NCBI GenBank assembly: GCA_013285505.1
Contig: CP053450.1
Coordinates: 1,844,796-1,908,795, forward strand
Origin: Planctomycetota bacterium
Lineage (GTDB): Bacteria > Planctomycetota > Phycisphaerae > Phycisphaerales > UBA1924
DNA: 64,000 nucleotides
Reading direction: 5' to 3'
Position numbers and translations under genes: made by a program. Numbering within the stretch: the first letter of the stretch is position 1; each line of letters starts with the position of its first letter. The notes under the pieces were generated by a model. The model did no database searches and was not told the DNA's origin. It saw only the letters and a program-made list of their open reading frames with translations. Shown one piece after another: positions 38,126 to 46,903 of this stretch.

Positions 38126-39268
38126 CGGCCAGCCTCGCCAGCAGCACGAGCCCCAGGCCCGGGACCAGGAAGAATTCCTCCATCGCGATGAGTCCCATGC
38201 CGAAGCACGGTGCGGCGACTCCCACCGCCGCGCACCACACTCGCAGCTTGAGCCGGCCCCGGCCGCCGCGAAGGCCCGAGTGGCCGTCCGCCGTCGGGAT
38301 CATGCAGATCCACACATACGCCGGGAAGACCAGCCCGTAGAACGCCATGAAGCAGTAGTACATGACCTCGTACGACGACGACCCCGCCAGCGTCCAGCCG
38401 TGGAAGACCGGGAGCCCGATGCAGAGCCCGAGCAACGGCACCACGAACAGCACGCGCCCGCTCAGCGGCAGGCCCTCCTTCCACTGCAACGCGCACGTGT
38501 AGATCGCTTGTGACCCGAAGTGGGCGATGAGCAGGCCGAGCGTGAGCGTGCCGGCAAAGCCCATCGTGAATCCATCGACGGGGAAGAGCACCGCGTAGAG
38601 CAGTGTCAGCACGATCATTACGGCGAAGAAGAACCCGAACCCGAGCCCGAAAGCGACCTTGGCGTGACCGGCATCACACGAGCGGCGCGCGCGCAGAAAT
38701 GTGGGATCGAGGTACGGGCAGAGGGCAAAGCCGAACACGCACACCGGCGCGAGCCAGAGCAGGTCGAGGGGGCGTCGGCGTGCCCCAGGGACCAGTCGGC
38801 CGCCGCCGAGCGATCGCGCAGCACCGACGCGAGCGTCGCGATCGAGACCAGCCACACCGCCAGCGCGACCCCGCGGAGCGTCCGCTGGGAGAGCCGCAGG
38901 GCAATCGCCCCCGCGATGGGCATCGCCACCAGGGCACCGATCCACCAGCCGCCGGTGATACGGGTGCCCAGCCACTGCAGGAAGAACAGATGGAACGCGA
39001 TCGTGACCGCCGCGAACAGGCCGCACGCCATCGTGTGGTCGCGGACGATCCGCTCGGCCGCGTCCGAGGTCCTGAGCACCCAGCCCATCGCCGCGGCACC
39101 GGCCACATTGGGCGCCGCGAAGACCACGAACCCCCAGAGGCCGTAGTCGCCGATCAGCAGGATGGGCAGGAACATCCCGATGCACCATGTCCACGAGCAG
39201 CCGAGATACACCGCCCAGCCGAGGGCGGTGCGGAGCGTGGACGGGCTGGTCTGAGGAGCGGGGTTCAC
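38094..39268 (-). CDS. Multi-pass membrane protein (one frameshift)
   Basis: Integral membrane protein of about 390 residues and 10-11 predicted helices: LGWAVYLGCSWTWCIGMFLPILLIG, GLWGFVVFAAPNVAGAAAMGW, MACGLFAAVTIAFHLFFLQWLG, WIGALVAMPIAGAIAL and GVALAVWLVSIATLASVL in one frame, then LDLLWLAPVCVFGFALCPYLD, VAFGLGFGFFFAVMIVLTLLYAVLFP and five more in the next. The shift is near 38775, at CGTCGGCGTGCCCCAGG: SLGHADAP continues as LDLLWLAPVCVFG. No transporter signature was recognised. The ATG at 39268 opens a plausible polar N-terminus. Its stop lies inside the queG coding region by 32 bases, and it is divergent from the peptidase-like gene at 39414. Confidence 0.75.
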
Positions 39269-39413
39269 AGGTCGGCAAGTCTAGGAGAGGCGCGAATCTC
39301 CCGCGAATCGGCTGGCGTGGACCCGGTTGGTGTGGCATGGTTGCACCGGCCGCCCGATCGGTGACGCTTGTCGCCTGCGCTCAGCCGCCCGACACTTCGA
39401 GGAGACCAGACCC

Positions 39414-40259
39414 ATGCACCCCGCCCGCCGACACTTCCTCGTGATCCTCGGCCTCGGGGCCGTCACTCCCCTCGCCAGCGCCGACAACACCCGCAACATC
39501 ATGATCACCGGCTACTGGCCGCCCACCGCCAACATGGTCCAGCGGTTCAGCACCAACCCTGAACTCAACCCCGAAGGCTGGGTCGGCGGCAACTGGGAGG
39601 GCCGCGGCTACAACGTCTACTCCTACTTCCCCACCTTTATCGACGACGGCGACAATAACTGGGGACAGGGCTCAGGCGACTTTGAGGTCGACTACCAAGA
39701 CACTTCCGCCGACTGGCAGCGCATCACGAGCGAGATCAAGCCCGCCGCGATCATCACCTTCAGCCGGGGCAACCGGGGCACCAACTGGGAGATCGAGAGC
39801 CGGCACAACCTCCGTGCTCCGGAGAACTGGGCCGCCGACTACTCCGAGCCGTTCCGTCCCACGCTCGACATGCCGATCTTCCAGTCGCTCGACATCGGCA
39901 CCAATCTCTACAGCAGCCTGCCGATGGAGGCCATCCGCGACGCGGTCATCGACTCCGGCGTCATCAACAACGCCTACATCGACGAAAACGGCACGGGAGG
40001 CAACTACCTCTCCGAGTTCATCGGGCTCCACGGCGTCTGGTACAACTCGCTCAACAGTGCGCCGGACGCCGAGTGGCGAAACTTCGCCGCGGGACACATC
40101 CACGTCGGCATCAACACACCGCTCGACGCCGCGATCGCCGCGACGGAGATCTCGATCCGTGAGGTCACCGACTACCTGGACACGGTGATCCCGGCACCCG
40201 GCACGCTGGCCGCGGTCGCGCCGCTGGTGATGGTGGGGGGCGTCGGGCGCAGGGCCTGA
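39414..40259 (+). CDS. Secreted pyroglutamyl-peptidase-like (C15) protein, Cys replaced
   Basis: 281-residue exported protein. A signal peptide (HFLVILGLGAVTPLASA) precedes a domain laid out like pyroglutamyl peptidase I: NIMITGYWPPT (the family's ITGFxPF opening), AAIITFSRGNRGTNWEIESRHNLR (catalytic Glu region), GTGGNYLSEFIGLHGVWYNSL (equivalent of the AGTYVCNHLFY block) and FAAGHIHVGINTP (catalytic His). In the third block Ser occupies the place expected for the nucleophile Cys. The C-terminus VIPAPGTLAAVAPLVMVGGVGRRA is a PEP-CTERM-like tail. GAGGAG lies about 9-11 nt before ATG 39414. It may be an inactive or altered-specificity surface homologue; PCP-I enzymes are normally cytosolic. Confidence 0.72.
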   Translation: MHPARRHFLVILGLGAVTPLASADNTRNIMITGYWPPTANMVQRFSTNPELNPEGWVGGNWEGRGYNVYSYFPTFIDDGDNNWGQGSGDFEVDYQDTSADWQRITSEIKPAAIITFSRGNRGTNWEIESRHNLRAPENWAADYSEPFRPTLDMPIFQSLDIGTNLYSSLPMEAIRDAVIDSGVINNAYIDENGTGGNYLSEFIGLHGVWYNSLNSAPDAEWRNFAAGHIHVGINTPLDAAIAATEISIREVTDYLDTVIPAPGTLAAVAPLVMVGGVGRRA

Positions 40260-40310
40260 GCCGCGACATACGGCGCGCGTGGTCCGCAGCGTTCCGTCGA
40301 CCACCGACGG

Positions 40311-41057
40311 CTACCGGAGCCGGCCCTTGCTCCGCTGCTGCGCCTTGGGCGTGATGTGGAACGTCGCGGTGCACCGCCCGACGCGGCGGTCCTTCGAGCC
40401 CGGCTTGTTGATCGCCTGATAGATCTCCATCTCCAGCACCGCGTTGAACTCGGTGCCGCTGGCGACCTGCGCCTCGATATCGTCGCGGGGCTTGATGCGA
40501 TAAATCGCCGGCCCCAGACACGGGCGGAGGAACTTGTACTCGAGGTGCTTGCACACCACCGTGTAGTCGCTCCCGCAGTACCCGAAGACGTACGTGCCGC
40601 CGGCGATCTCCGAGTTGCCCAAGAGCGCCGCGCCGGCCATCGCGTTGTACCAGTTGCGGTTGAAACGCCGGAACGGCAGCGTCGCCTGGAAGGTCTGCCC
40701 GTCGAGCCGCTTCATCTTGATGCCGGAGTGGAACGCGTACGGCAGCCAGATCAGCGAGCAGACCCGGTGCCAGAACGTGTTGCGCGTGCTCAGTCGGCTC
40801 ACGAATGCCTCCATGCGGACAAAGAGCGACCTCTTCTGCTTGCGGCGCTTCTTGCCGGAGCCTTTCGCCCGCGGCGTCCCCATCGTGGCCGATTGCGACC
40901 GCGACTCGGCCCCCGTGCCGGCCGGTCCAGCTTCGGAAGCTGCCTGGGGTTCTCCCGGGGCATCTTCGCCGGCGGCTGTCGCGCCGTCTGTTTCGTCTGG
41001 AAGCGTGGCGTTGGGGGTCGTCACTGTTGGGCCTCTGGGTCGTCTCTGCTTCCGCAT
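40311..41057 (-). CDS. Hotdog-fold DUF4442-like protein with basic linker
   Basis: 248-residue protein. The first 90 residues are low-complexity and polar to basic (Ala/Glu/Ser, then GSGKKRRKQKRSLF). A compact domain follows: FRRFNRNWYNAMAGAALLGNSEIAGGTYVFGYCG, then YTVVCKHLEYKFLRPCLGPAIYRI and VLEMEIYQAINKPG. This is the helix-strand pattern of DUF4442/PaaI-like hotdog thioesterases, in which the MAGAALLGNSEIAGG helix lines the substrate pocket. ATG 41057 is used because upstream sequence overlaps the MBL gene in a shadow frame. It is in tandem with the MBL gene, 68 bases downstream. Acyl-CoA thioesterase activity is inference. Confidence 0.7.
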   Translation of the reverse strand: MRKQRRPRGPTVTTPNATLPDETDGATAAGEDAPGEPQAASEAGPAGTGAESRSQSATMGTPRAKGSGKKRRKQKRSLFVRMEAFVSRLSTRNTFWHRVCSLIWLPYAFHSGIKMKRLDGQTFQATLPFRRFNRNWYNAMAGAALLGNSEIAGGTYVFGYCGSDYTVVCKHLEYKFLRPCLGPAIYRIKPRDDIEAQVASGTEFNAVLEMEIYQAINKPGSKDRRVGRCTATFHITPKAQQRSKGRLR

Positions 41058-41125
41058 GATACGCCGCGGGACCCCACAGCCGAGGCCCGGGGGGCTCTCG
41101 CCCAAAAGATCCGTCCGATCCGCCC

Positions 41126-42118
41126 CTACGACGAGCCGCGGATCGACTGTGGTGAGAGCTCGTACCAGCCCTTGGCAGTCGGAGCCGCCGTGACCACCGG
41201 CGTGTTCGGTTCGTGGTCGAGGACCAGCGTCCAGCCCAGACGGGCGGCCGCGTCGAGATACCACCGCCGCGAGACCATGCTCGTGTAGGGCTCCACGTCG
41301 TAGGCCAGGCTGTAGGCCGGGCCGGCGTGCCAGACCGTCGGCAGGACATCGGGCGTGAAGACGATCTGCCTCCCGTCCACGTCCGTGAACCCCACCGCCT
41401 GCTGGCCCCACGTGTGGCCGGGCGTCAGCATCACCCACACCCCGGGCTCAGTCTCCGTGCGGCGGACCTCCGCCGCCGTTCGCGGCAGCTCGTCGCGGTG
41501 GGGGATCCGTCCCGGCGCAAACGGCGGCACTGACTCCACCAGCCGGACCCGCGGCTCGATGGGCACAAGGTGGTCCCGGTAGTAGGTCCGCGTCATGACC
41601 GAGGTGTTCGCCAGCGCATCCTGCCACTCGCGTCGCTGCACCCAGACGGCGGCGTTGGGGAACGTGAGCTTCAACTCGGCGGCGTCGCCGGACGCCTCGC
41701 GCGGGCCGGCCGTCCAGTCGGCGGTCTCGCCGTCGCGGCAGCGCCTCGTCAGCCCTCCGGCGTGATCAAAGTGCAGGTGGGTCACCACCACACCGTCGAT
41801 CTCCGCCGCGTCGAGCCCGGCCTCATTGAGCGCCGTCTCCACCGTGCGGTCCTCGAGCCCAAAAATCGTCCGCATCTTCTCGTCCAGCTTGTCCCCGGTG
41901 CCGGTCTCGATGAGCACGCGCCGGGGCCGGCCGAGCTCGGGGTCCGGGTGCTCGCTCTCCAGCAGCAGGCAGTTGTGGTTGACGGCGATGCGGTTCTGGT
42001 CGTCGGGAGTGACCATGCGCGACCAGACCACCCGCGGCACCACGCCGAACATGGACCCGCCGTCAAGCAACAAGGGACCCGCGCTCAGCATTTTCCAGCG
42101 ATAGCGAACGTGCTTCAT
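41126..42118 (-). CDS. MBL-fold metallohydrolase
   Basis: 330-residue metallo-beta-lactamase-fold hydrolase. The zinc-binding HxHxDH motif is THLHFDHAGG (about residue 115), with the later ligands in MLTPGHTWGQQAV, FTPDVLPT and the C-terminal LVLDHEPNTP. The N-terminus (GPLLLDGGSMFGVVPRVVW) and NHNCLLLES are characteristic of the group of lactonase/glyoxalase-like enzymes such as the AiiM/AttM relatives. The protein is cytosolic (no signal peptide). ATG 42118 is close to the stop of the GH43 gene (42184), so these genes and the hotdog gene may form a single minus-strand unit. The substrate is not predictable. Confidence 0.88.
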   Translation of the reverse strand: MKHVRYRWKMLSAGPLLLDGGSMFGVVPRVVWSRMVTPDDQNRIAVNHNCLLLESEHPDPELGRPRRVLIETGTGDKLDEKMRTIFGLEDRTVETALNEAGLDAAEIDGVVVTHLHFDHAGGLTRRCRDGETADWTAGPREASGDAAELKLTFPNAAVWVQRREWQDALANTSVMTRTYYRDHLVPIEPRVRLVESVPPFAPGRIPHRDELPRTAAEVRRTETEPGVWVMLTPGHTWGQQAVGFTDVDGRQIVFTPDVLPTVWHAGPAYSLAYDVEPYTSMVSRRWYLDAAARLGWTLVLDHEPNTPVVTAAPTAKGWYELSPQSIRGSS

Positions 42119-42183
42119 CGCAGATGGTACCCCGCCGCGTCGCGGCAGGACCCGCCCGTGTCCGTCCACCGGCCGCACGCCAC

Positions 42184-43821
42184 CTAGCGCGTCGGACGGG
42201 CCGGCACCGACGGCGACCCGAGCGTCGGTCCCAAGAGCGGCGGGGGCGTGCCGACGCGGAAGAACTCGAACGCCGCGTCGGCCCTCCGGTCGTTGCCCGG
42301 TGTGCCCGCCCACAGCCCGACCTGGACCTCGCTGAAGTCGGCCGCGAGAGGCGGGCCGACGGGCCACCAAGTGCTGCCGTCGGCGCTCACCGAGCACGAG
42401 TAGGTCCGGCCGCGGCGCGTGATCTTCATCCAGACCTCGTCGCCGATGGTGTTCGGCGATTCGTGGAGCACCGGCTTGCCGCCCAGCTCGCGCACGACCT
42501 GCCACTTCCGCCCACCCGCGTAGACGTTGCTCAGGCGGATGTAGTTGTTGTGGTCGCACCAGATAAACAGCGACGCGTTGTCATACCCCTGCCGGACGAC
42601 GAAATCGGTCTTGGTGATGATCTCAAAGTCGCCGGGTCCGGTCGGCTGCAGAAACAGATTTCGCAGGTCGTACTTGTCGCCCCACACGTTTCCGCCCTGG
42701 GTCGAGATCTGCAGCTTCCCGTCGCGGAGCTTCCACGCGCCGCCGTCCTCGCTCACGATCGTCCAGCGTGTCCGGTCGAGCGTGCCGCCGTTGAACTCAT
42801 CCGATGCCGCCGGCAACGGCCCCAGCGCCCCCGAGGGGAGTTTCTGCGCCAGCGTCGTCGGGCCGTCGATCTGCACCCGGACGCCGAACTTCGGGTCGTC
42901 CACGAACCGCATGCGGTCAACCGCGATCTGCCGCGGATCGCCCCCGACGAGCTGCTGGTGCGTGTGATACACGATGAAGGTCTCGGTCCCGTCCGGCGAG
43001 GTCGTGACGCCGTTGTGCCCCGGCCCCGAGACCACCGCCGACTGCGTGAGCACCGGGGCCCCGTACGGCTTGAGGAACGGGCCCATCGGCGAGTCCGCCA
43101 CGCCGTACCCGACCGAGTACTCCGGCATGTCGTAGCCGGGCGAGGAGTAGAACATGATGTACTTGCTGCCGCGGCGGAGCACGAAGGGCGCCTCCGTCCA
43201 CTTCTTCTCCCACGGCTGCGTCGGCGACAACGCGACCGCCGGTTCGCCCTCGGTCCTGGTGAGCGACTTGTCCAACCGCACCGCCATCACGCTGCCGGTG
43301 ACGTAGTACAGGTACCCCAGCCCGTCCTTGTCCACCAGCACGTGCGCATCGATCGCCATCCGCCCGCGGTCAAACAGCGGGGCGGCGACGTCCTTGAACG
43401 GCCCCAACGGGCTCGCGGCCTCCGCGACACAGATGCGGTGCCCCGACGCCCCCTCGCCCGCGCTCTCCGGCTGGGCGTTGTAGTACATCAGGTACCGCGA
43501 GCCGCTCTTGATCACGCACGGTGCCCAGTAGTCCTTCTGCCCCCAGCTCGAATCGGTCTTGCGCAGCGCCAGCCCCCTGTGCCGCCACCGGACCAGGTCC
43601 GTGGACGTCCACACCACAAACCCGAAGCTCGCCCGCGACGTCGCGTACATGTAGTACGTCCCGTCCTCAAAGAAGACGTCCGGGTCGGCCGCCTGCACGT
43701 CCAGCGGGTTGGCGAAGGTGCTCACCCGCGGGATCGGGCCGACCTGTGCCGACGCCCTCCCGGACGCGAGCAGCGTGCTTGCAAGAGACACCATGAACAG
43801 CAAGTACCACGTTCGACGCAT
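42184..43821 (-). CDS. Secreted glycoside hydrolase family 43 enzyme
   Basis: 545-residue exported enzyme. A signal peptide (YLLFMVSLASTLLASGRASA) is followed by a five-bladed GH43 propeller: catalytic base Asp in AADPDVFFEDGTYYMYAT (about residue 45), Asp that modulates pKa in AIDAHVLVDKDG (about 158) and acid Glu in KWTEAPFVLRRG (about 208). The C-terminal 190 residues form a concanavalin-like beta sandwich (FNGGTLDRTRWTIVSEDGG...SLFIWCDHNNYIRLSNVY), as in GH43 enzymes that carry a DUF1349-type domain. Activity on arabinan, xylan or galactan is expected. AGGAA precedes ATG 43821. It is divergent from the GNAT gene, with an 84-base shared promoter region. Confidence 0.92.
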   Translation of the reverse strand: MRRTWYLLFMVSLASTLLASGRASAQVGPIPRVSTFANPLDVQAADPDVFFEDGTYYMYATSRASFGFVVWTSTDLVRWRHRGLALRKTDSSWGQKDYWAPCVIKSGSRYLMYYNAQPESAGEGASGHRICVAEAASPLGPFKDVAAPLFDRGRMAIDAHVLVDKDGLGYLYYVTGSVMAVRLDKSLTRTEGEPAVALSPTQPWEKKWTEAPFVLRRGSKYIMFYSSPGYDMPEYSVGYGVADSPMGPFLKPYGAPVLTQSAVVSGPGHNGVTTSPDGTETFIVYHTHQQLVGGDPRQIAVDRMRFVDDPKFGVRVQIDGPTTLAQKLPSGALGPLPAASDEFNGGTLDRTRWTIVSEDGGAWKLRDGKLQISTQGGNVWGDKYDLRNLFLQPTGPGDFEIITKTDFVVRQGYDNASLFIWCDHNNYIRLSNVYAGGRKWQVVRELGGKPVLHESPNTIGDEVWMKITRRGRTYSCSVSADGSTWWPVGPPLAADFSEVQVGLWAGTPGNDRRADAAFEFFRVGTPPPLLGPTLGSPSVPARPTR

Positions 43822-43905
43822 AGTGTTTCCTCCGGTGAGAGAGACTGTAGTATCCTGTCGCCCGGCCGATCTACCATCCCCCTCGACCCGCTCAGGAACG
43901 TCGCT

Positions 43906-44754
43906 ATGCCGCTCCCGCCCGTCCTTTCGCCCATCGAAGTCGCCACCATCAACGAGAACCGCCAGCGGAATGCGCTGGCGGAACTGGCGGACGAAGCCGT
44001 GCCGCTCGCCGGCGGCGTGCTCTGCTTCAGCCCCGGAATCGACTGGATCAACCACGCGACGATGCTCGGCTTCAACGTCGATGTCGAGGAGCCCGACCTC
44101 GACACGTTCGAGGCGTTCTTCACCGACCGCGGCACCACGCCGAAACTCGAGATCACGACATTCGCCACCGAGCCGTTCCTCGCCAGCCTCGCCGCCAGGC
44201 ACTACACCCTCGACCAGTTGGAGCACGTGTTCGTGCGCCGGTTACGCCCCGAGGAGGACCCATTTGCCGCGATGACCCACCCGCCCGCCGGAGGGCTCGA
44301 GATCGTCCCGACCGATCCCAAAGACGCCGAAGCGTGCCGGCAGCACGCCATCCTGGTCATGTCCGGATTTATGCCGCAGCCGATCCCGGAAGAGCACATC
44401 GAGATGGGCGTTCGCTCGATTGTTCACCCCAGATCAGCCGGATTCACCGCCCTCATCGACGGTGAGCCCGTCGGTGCCTGCGGCATGGAGATCTTCGAGC
44501 ACGACGGCCGCCGGGCCGCCTCGCTCTGGGGGGCGGCCGTCGCAGAGCCGTTCCGCGGCCGCGGCGTGCAGCAGGCGATGCTCGCCCACCGCATGGCCCA
44601 CGCCCGCGACCACGGCTGCGAACTCGCGCTGATCGAGAGCAAGCCCGGCATCGCGACCGAACGCAACGTGGCCCGCATGGGCTTCACCCTCGGCTACGCC
44701 CGCGTCTGCATGGCCAAGAAGACCCCCACGAGCGATACGACGAAAGCCCCATAG
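43906..44754 (+). CDS. GNAT family acetyltransferase
   Basis: 282-residue protein with a C-terminal GNAT domain: VGACGMEIFEHDGRRAASLWGAAVAEPFRGRGVQQAMLAHRMAHARDHGCELALIESKPGIATERNVARMGFTLGY, in which motif A is FRGRGVQQAM (acetyl-CoA pyrophosphate loop). The N-terminal half (FSPGIDWINHATMLGF, HYTLDQLEHVFVRRL) resembles a degenerate second GNAT-like domain, as in two-domain GNATs. Substrate unknown. ATG 43906 is preceded by CAGGAACG. The gene ends three bases before hairpin repeat copy 4 and is convergent with the deaminase gene. Confidence 0.88.
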   Translation: MPLPPVLSPIEVATINENRQRNALAELADEAVPLAGGVLCFSPGIDWINHATMLGFNVDVEEPDLDTFEAFFTDRGTTPKLEITTFATEPFLASLAARHYTLDQLEHVFVRRLRPEEDPFAAMTHPPAGGLEIVPTDPKDAEACRQHAILVMSGFMPQPIPEEHIEMGVRSIVHPRSAGFTALIDGEPVGACGMEIFEHDGRRAASLWGAAVAEPFRGRGVQQAMLAHRMAHARDHGCELALIESKPGIATERNVARMGFTLGYARVCMAKKTPTSDTTKAP

Positions 44755-44776
44755 AGCCCCTCGCGCAAGCGAGGGG
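44750..44776 (+). repeat. GNRA-loop hairpin repeat, copy 4
   Basis: CATAGAG, then stem CCCCTCGC (44757-44764), GCAA loop, GCGAGGGG (44769-44776). It overlaps the last bases of the GNAT gene (stop TAG within CATAG), and lies between convergent genes, where it may act in termination. Confidence 0.75.
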
Positions 44777-44822
44777 ACCCGCGACCCACTCGCACGCGCC
44801 AACGCCCCCCATACCCCGCCCG

Positions 44823-45275
44823 CTAATACGCCTTCCCGCTCGCTCGCTTCCACTCGTCAAAGAGCGCCGCGCACTCCTCACGCATCACGTCCGTGACGAT
44901 CCGCACGTCGCTTTTGCCCTCGCGGTAGATCGTCTCGATTGGCAGCGTCAGCTCACGAAACCCCGCGGCCTCGGCATCGGCGATCCTCGCCCCGAAGTGC
45001 ACCGCGTCCAGGTTCGCCCAGTGAATCGCCGAAGCGCACATCGGGCACGGCTCGCACGTCGAGTACAACTCGCACCCGCGAAGATCGATCGTCCCGAGCA
45101 TCCGTGAGGCGTTGCGGATGCACACCACCTCGGCGTGCGCCGTCGGGTCGGTCCACGCCCAGACATGGTTGTGGCCGGTAGCGACAACCTCGCCACCACG
45201 CACGATGACCGATCCAAACGGCGACTGCCCGGCCGTGATGCTGGCGCGGGCGGAGGCGATGGCCAGCGGCATCAT
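44823..45275 (-). CDS. Nucleoside deaminase (guanine deaminase/TadA-like)
   Basis: 150-residue zinc-dependent deaminase. The zinc-binding signatures are AHAEVVCIRNA (HAE) and STCEPCPMCASAIHWANL (PCxxC), and the substrate-binding start SPFGSVIVRGGEVVATGHN is typical of GuaD/cytosine-type and TadA proteins. HAEVVCIRNA...GTIDLRGCELYSTCEPCPMC is nearest to guanine deaminases of the GuaD type, but TadA is not excluded. The start may be ATG 45275 or GTG 45305; the latter overlaps the E2 stop by eight bases and would be translationally coupled. Last gene of the PDH cluster. Confidence 0.85.
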   Translation of the reverse strand: MMPLAIASARASITAGQSPFGSVIVRGGEVVATGHNHVWAWTDPTAHAEVVCIRNASRMLGTIDLRGCELYSTCEPCPMCASAIHWANLDAVHFGARIADAEAAGFRELTLPIETIYREGKSDVRIVTDVMREECAALFDEWKRASGKAY

Positions 45276-45297
45276 CTCGTGGCCGGCAGCGTCTGCT

Positions 45298-46735
45298 TCA
45301 GGCACGCGCCGGCCCCAAGAGCTGCTCCGGCTCCTGCAGCAGCTCGACAACCCTCGCCAGGCACAACGCCCCGGTCGCGCCATCGACGACACGGTGATCG
45401 CACGCGAGGCTCAGCGGCAGCAGCTTGCCCACGCGGAACCAGCCGCCCTTGCCGACGACCATCCCCTCGCGGACGCGCCCCGCCGCCAGGATGCCCACCT
45501 CGGGGTAGTTGATCACGGGCGTCGCGAACCGCCCGGCGTAGCTGCCGACATTGGTGATCGTGAACGTCGAACCCATGAGCTGATCGCGGGGGATGCTCCG
45601 GTTCCGGGCCGCGGCCGCGATCGCGCCCGATGTGGCGACCGATCTCCAGCACGCCCATCCGGTCCGCGTCGCGGATCACCGGCACCATCAGCCCCGACTC
45701 GGTGTCGGTCGCGATGCCCAGGTGCACCGAACGGTGCTGGATGATCTCCTCGTTCGCATCATCCACCGTCGCGTTGAGCACGCCGTACTGTTCCGACAAC
45801 GCCCTCGCAACCGCCGAGCACACAAACGGCAGGAAGCTCACCTTCTCGCCGCTTGCGGCCGCCAACTTCTTCCGCAGCACGTCCAGCTCCGAGACATCCG
45901 CCTCGTCCATCACCGTAAAGTGCACCGCCGTGTCCACGCTCTCGCGGAGGCGGTTGGCGATCGTGCGACGCACGCCGCGGAAGGGCACGCGGGCCGAGTC
46001 GGCCCCCGGCGCGAGCGCCGGAGACTGGTTCGGCGTGGGCACGCCCGAGGCCCCGCTCTGCGCAGGCGGCGCGGGCATCGGGAACCCGGGAGAGTTGGTC
46101 GTCGTGCGAGCCGTCGGCTGCGGTGGGGGAGCGGCTGGGCCGGCTCGCTGTCGGGCGCGGGCTCCGCCGCGGCAGCGCCGCCCGACTGCCCGAACGCCCG
46201 CACGTCCTTCTCCGTCACCCGCCCGCCGATGCCGCTGCCCGGCACGCGGTTGATGTCGATACCAATGTCTCGCGCCAGCCGCCGGACCGCCGGCGTCGCG
46301 AGGGCCTTGCCCTCACCCGCCGAGAGCCCCGCCAGCGCCCCGCCGACCTGCCCGACCACGGTGCCCGCGTCCTCGCGGCTCTTCCGGCGCGTCCGCTTCG
46401 GGCTTGGGCTGCGTGGCCGGCGTGCTCTGGGCTGGTGTGTTCTGAGGAGGAGTGTCGGGGGCCGTCGCTCCGCCGCCCTCACCCTCGTACTCGACCAGCA
46501 CGTTGCCGACGTTGAGGATCTCGCCCTCGCTGCCGTGGAGCGACTTGATCACGCCGGTGCGTGGGCTCGGCACCTCCACGAGCGCCTTGTCGGTCTCCAT
46601 CTCGGCGAGAATGTCGTGCTCGTTGACCCGATCGCCGACGGCCACCCGCCACTTGATCAGCTCGGCCTCGTGCACGCCCTCGCCCAGGTCGGGCAGGATG
46701 AACTCATTGGGATTGGTCGACTTTGCTTGAGCCAT
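45298..46735 (-). CDS. pdhC: Dihydrolipoamide acetyltransferase E2 (three frameshifts)
   Basis: E2 core of the pyruvate (or branched-chain 2-oxoacid) dehydrogenase complex, about 475 residues. One lipoyl domain with the lipoylated Lys in EMETDKALVEVPSP (about residue 48), a Pro/Ala linker, the peripheral subunit-binding domain (ALATPAVRRLARDIGIDINRVPGSGIGGRVTEKDV), another linker, and the catalytic domain (GVRRTIANRLRESVDTAVHFTVMDEADVSEL, the active site DHRVVDGATGA). Similarity shifts frame near 46390, 46090 and 45640. The E2 start ATG 46735 follows the 52-residue membrane protein by seven bases. All three catalytic and lipoyl motifs are intact, so the frame breaks are probably errors. Confidence 0.9.
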
Positions 46736-46742
46736 GTCTTGT

Positions 46743-46901
46743 TCAGTCCTTGTCCATCTTCATCTTCACCAGCAGGGCGATGACCCCGATCAGGATCGCT
46801 CCGCCGATCACCCACACGAGGACGACCCTCTCGGGGCTGTCCGCCCACTCGGCGATCTCCGAGCCCACCCCCGCGCCGCCGCGGCCGCGTTGCGCGAGCA
46901 C
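46743..46901 (-). CDS. Small single-TM protein between E1beta and E2
   Basis: 52-residue protein that begins at GTG 46901, two bases after the E1beta stop, and ends seven bases before the E2 start. Sequence: a Gly/Arg-rich start (LAQRGRGGAGVGSE), IAEWADSPER, a single TM helix VVLVWVIGGAILIGVIALLV, and a basic-polar tail KMKMDKD. The TM helix with a charged cytoplasmic end is strongly protein-like, and the tight spacing with no untranslated gap favours a real, translationally coupled gene. It could tether the PDH complex to the membrane or be an unrelated passenger; it is not a known PDH subunit. Confidence 0.6.
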   Translation of the reverse strand: MLAQRGRGGAGVGSEIAEWADSPERVVLVWVIGGAILIGVIALLVKMKMDKD

Positions 46902-46903
46902 AC

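Noticed and set aside
42124..43905. Upstream extension of the GNAT frame by about 590 codons
   Set aside because: This part is the reverse complement of the GH43 gene; the GNAT start is at ATG 43906.
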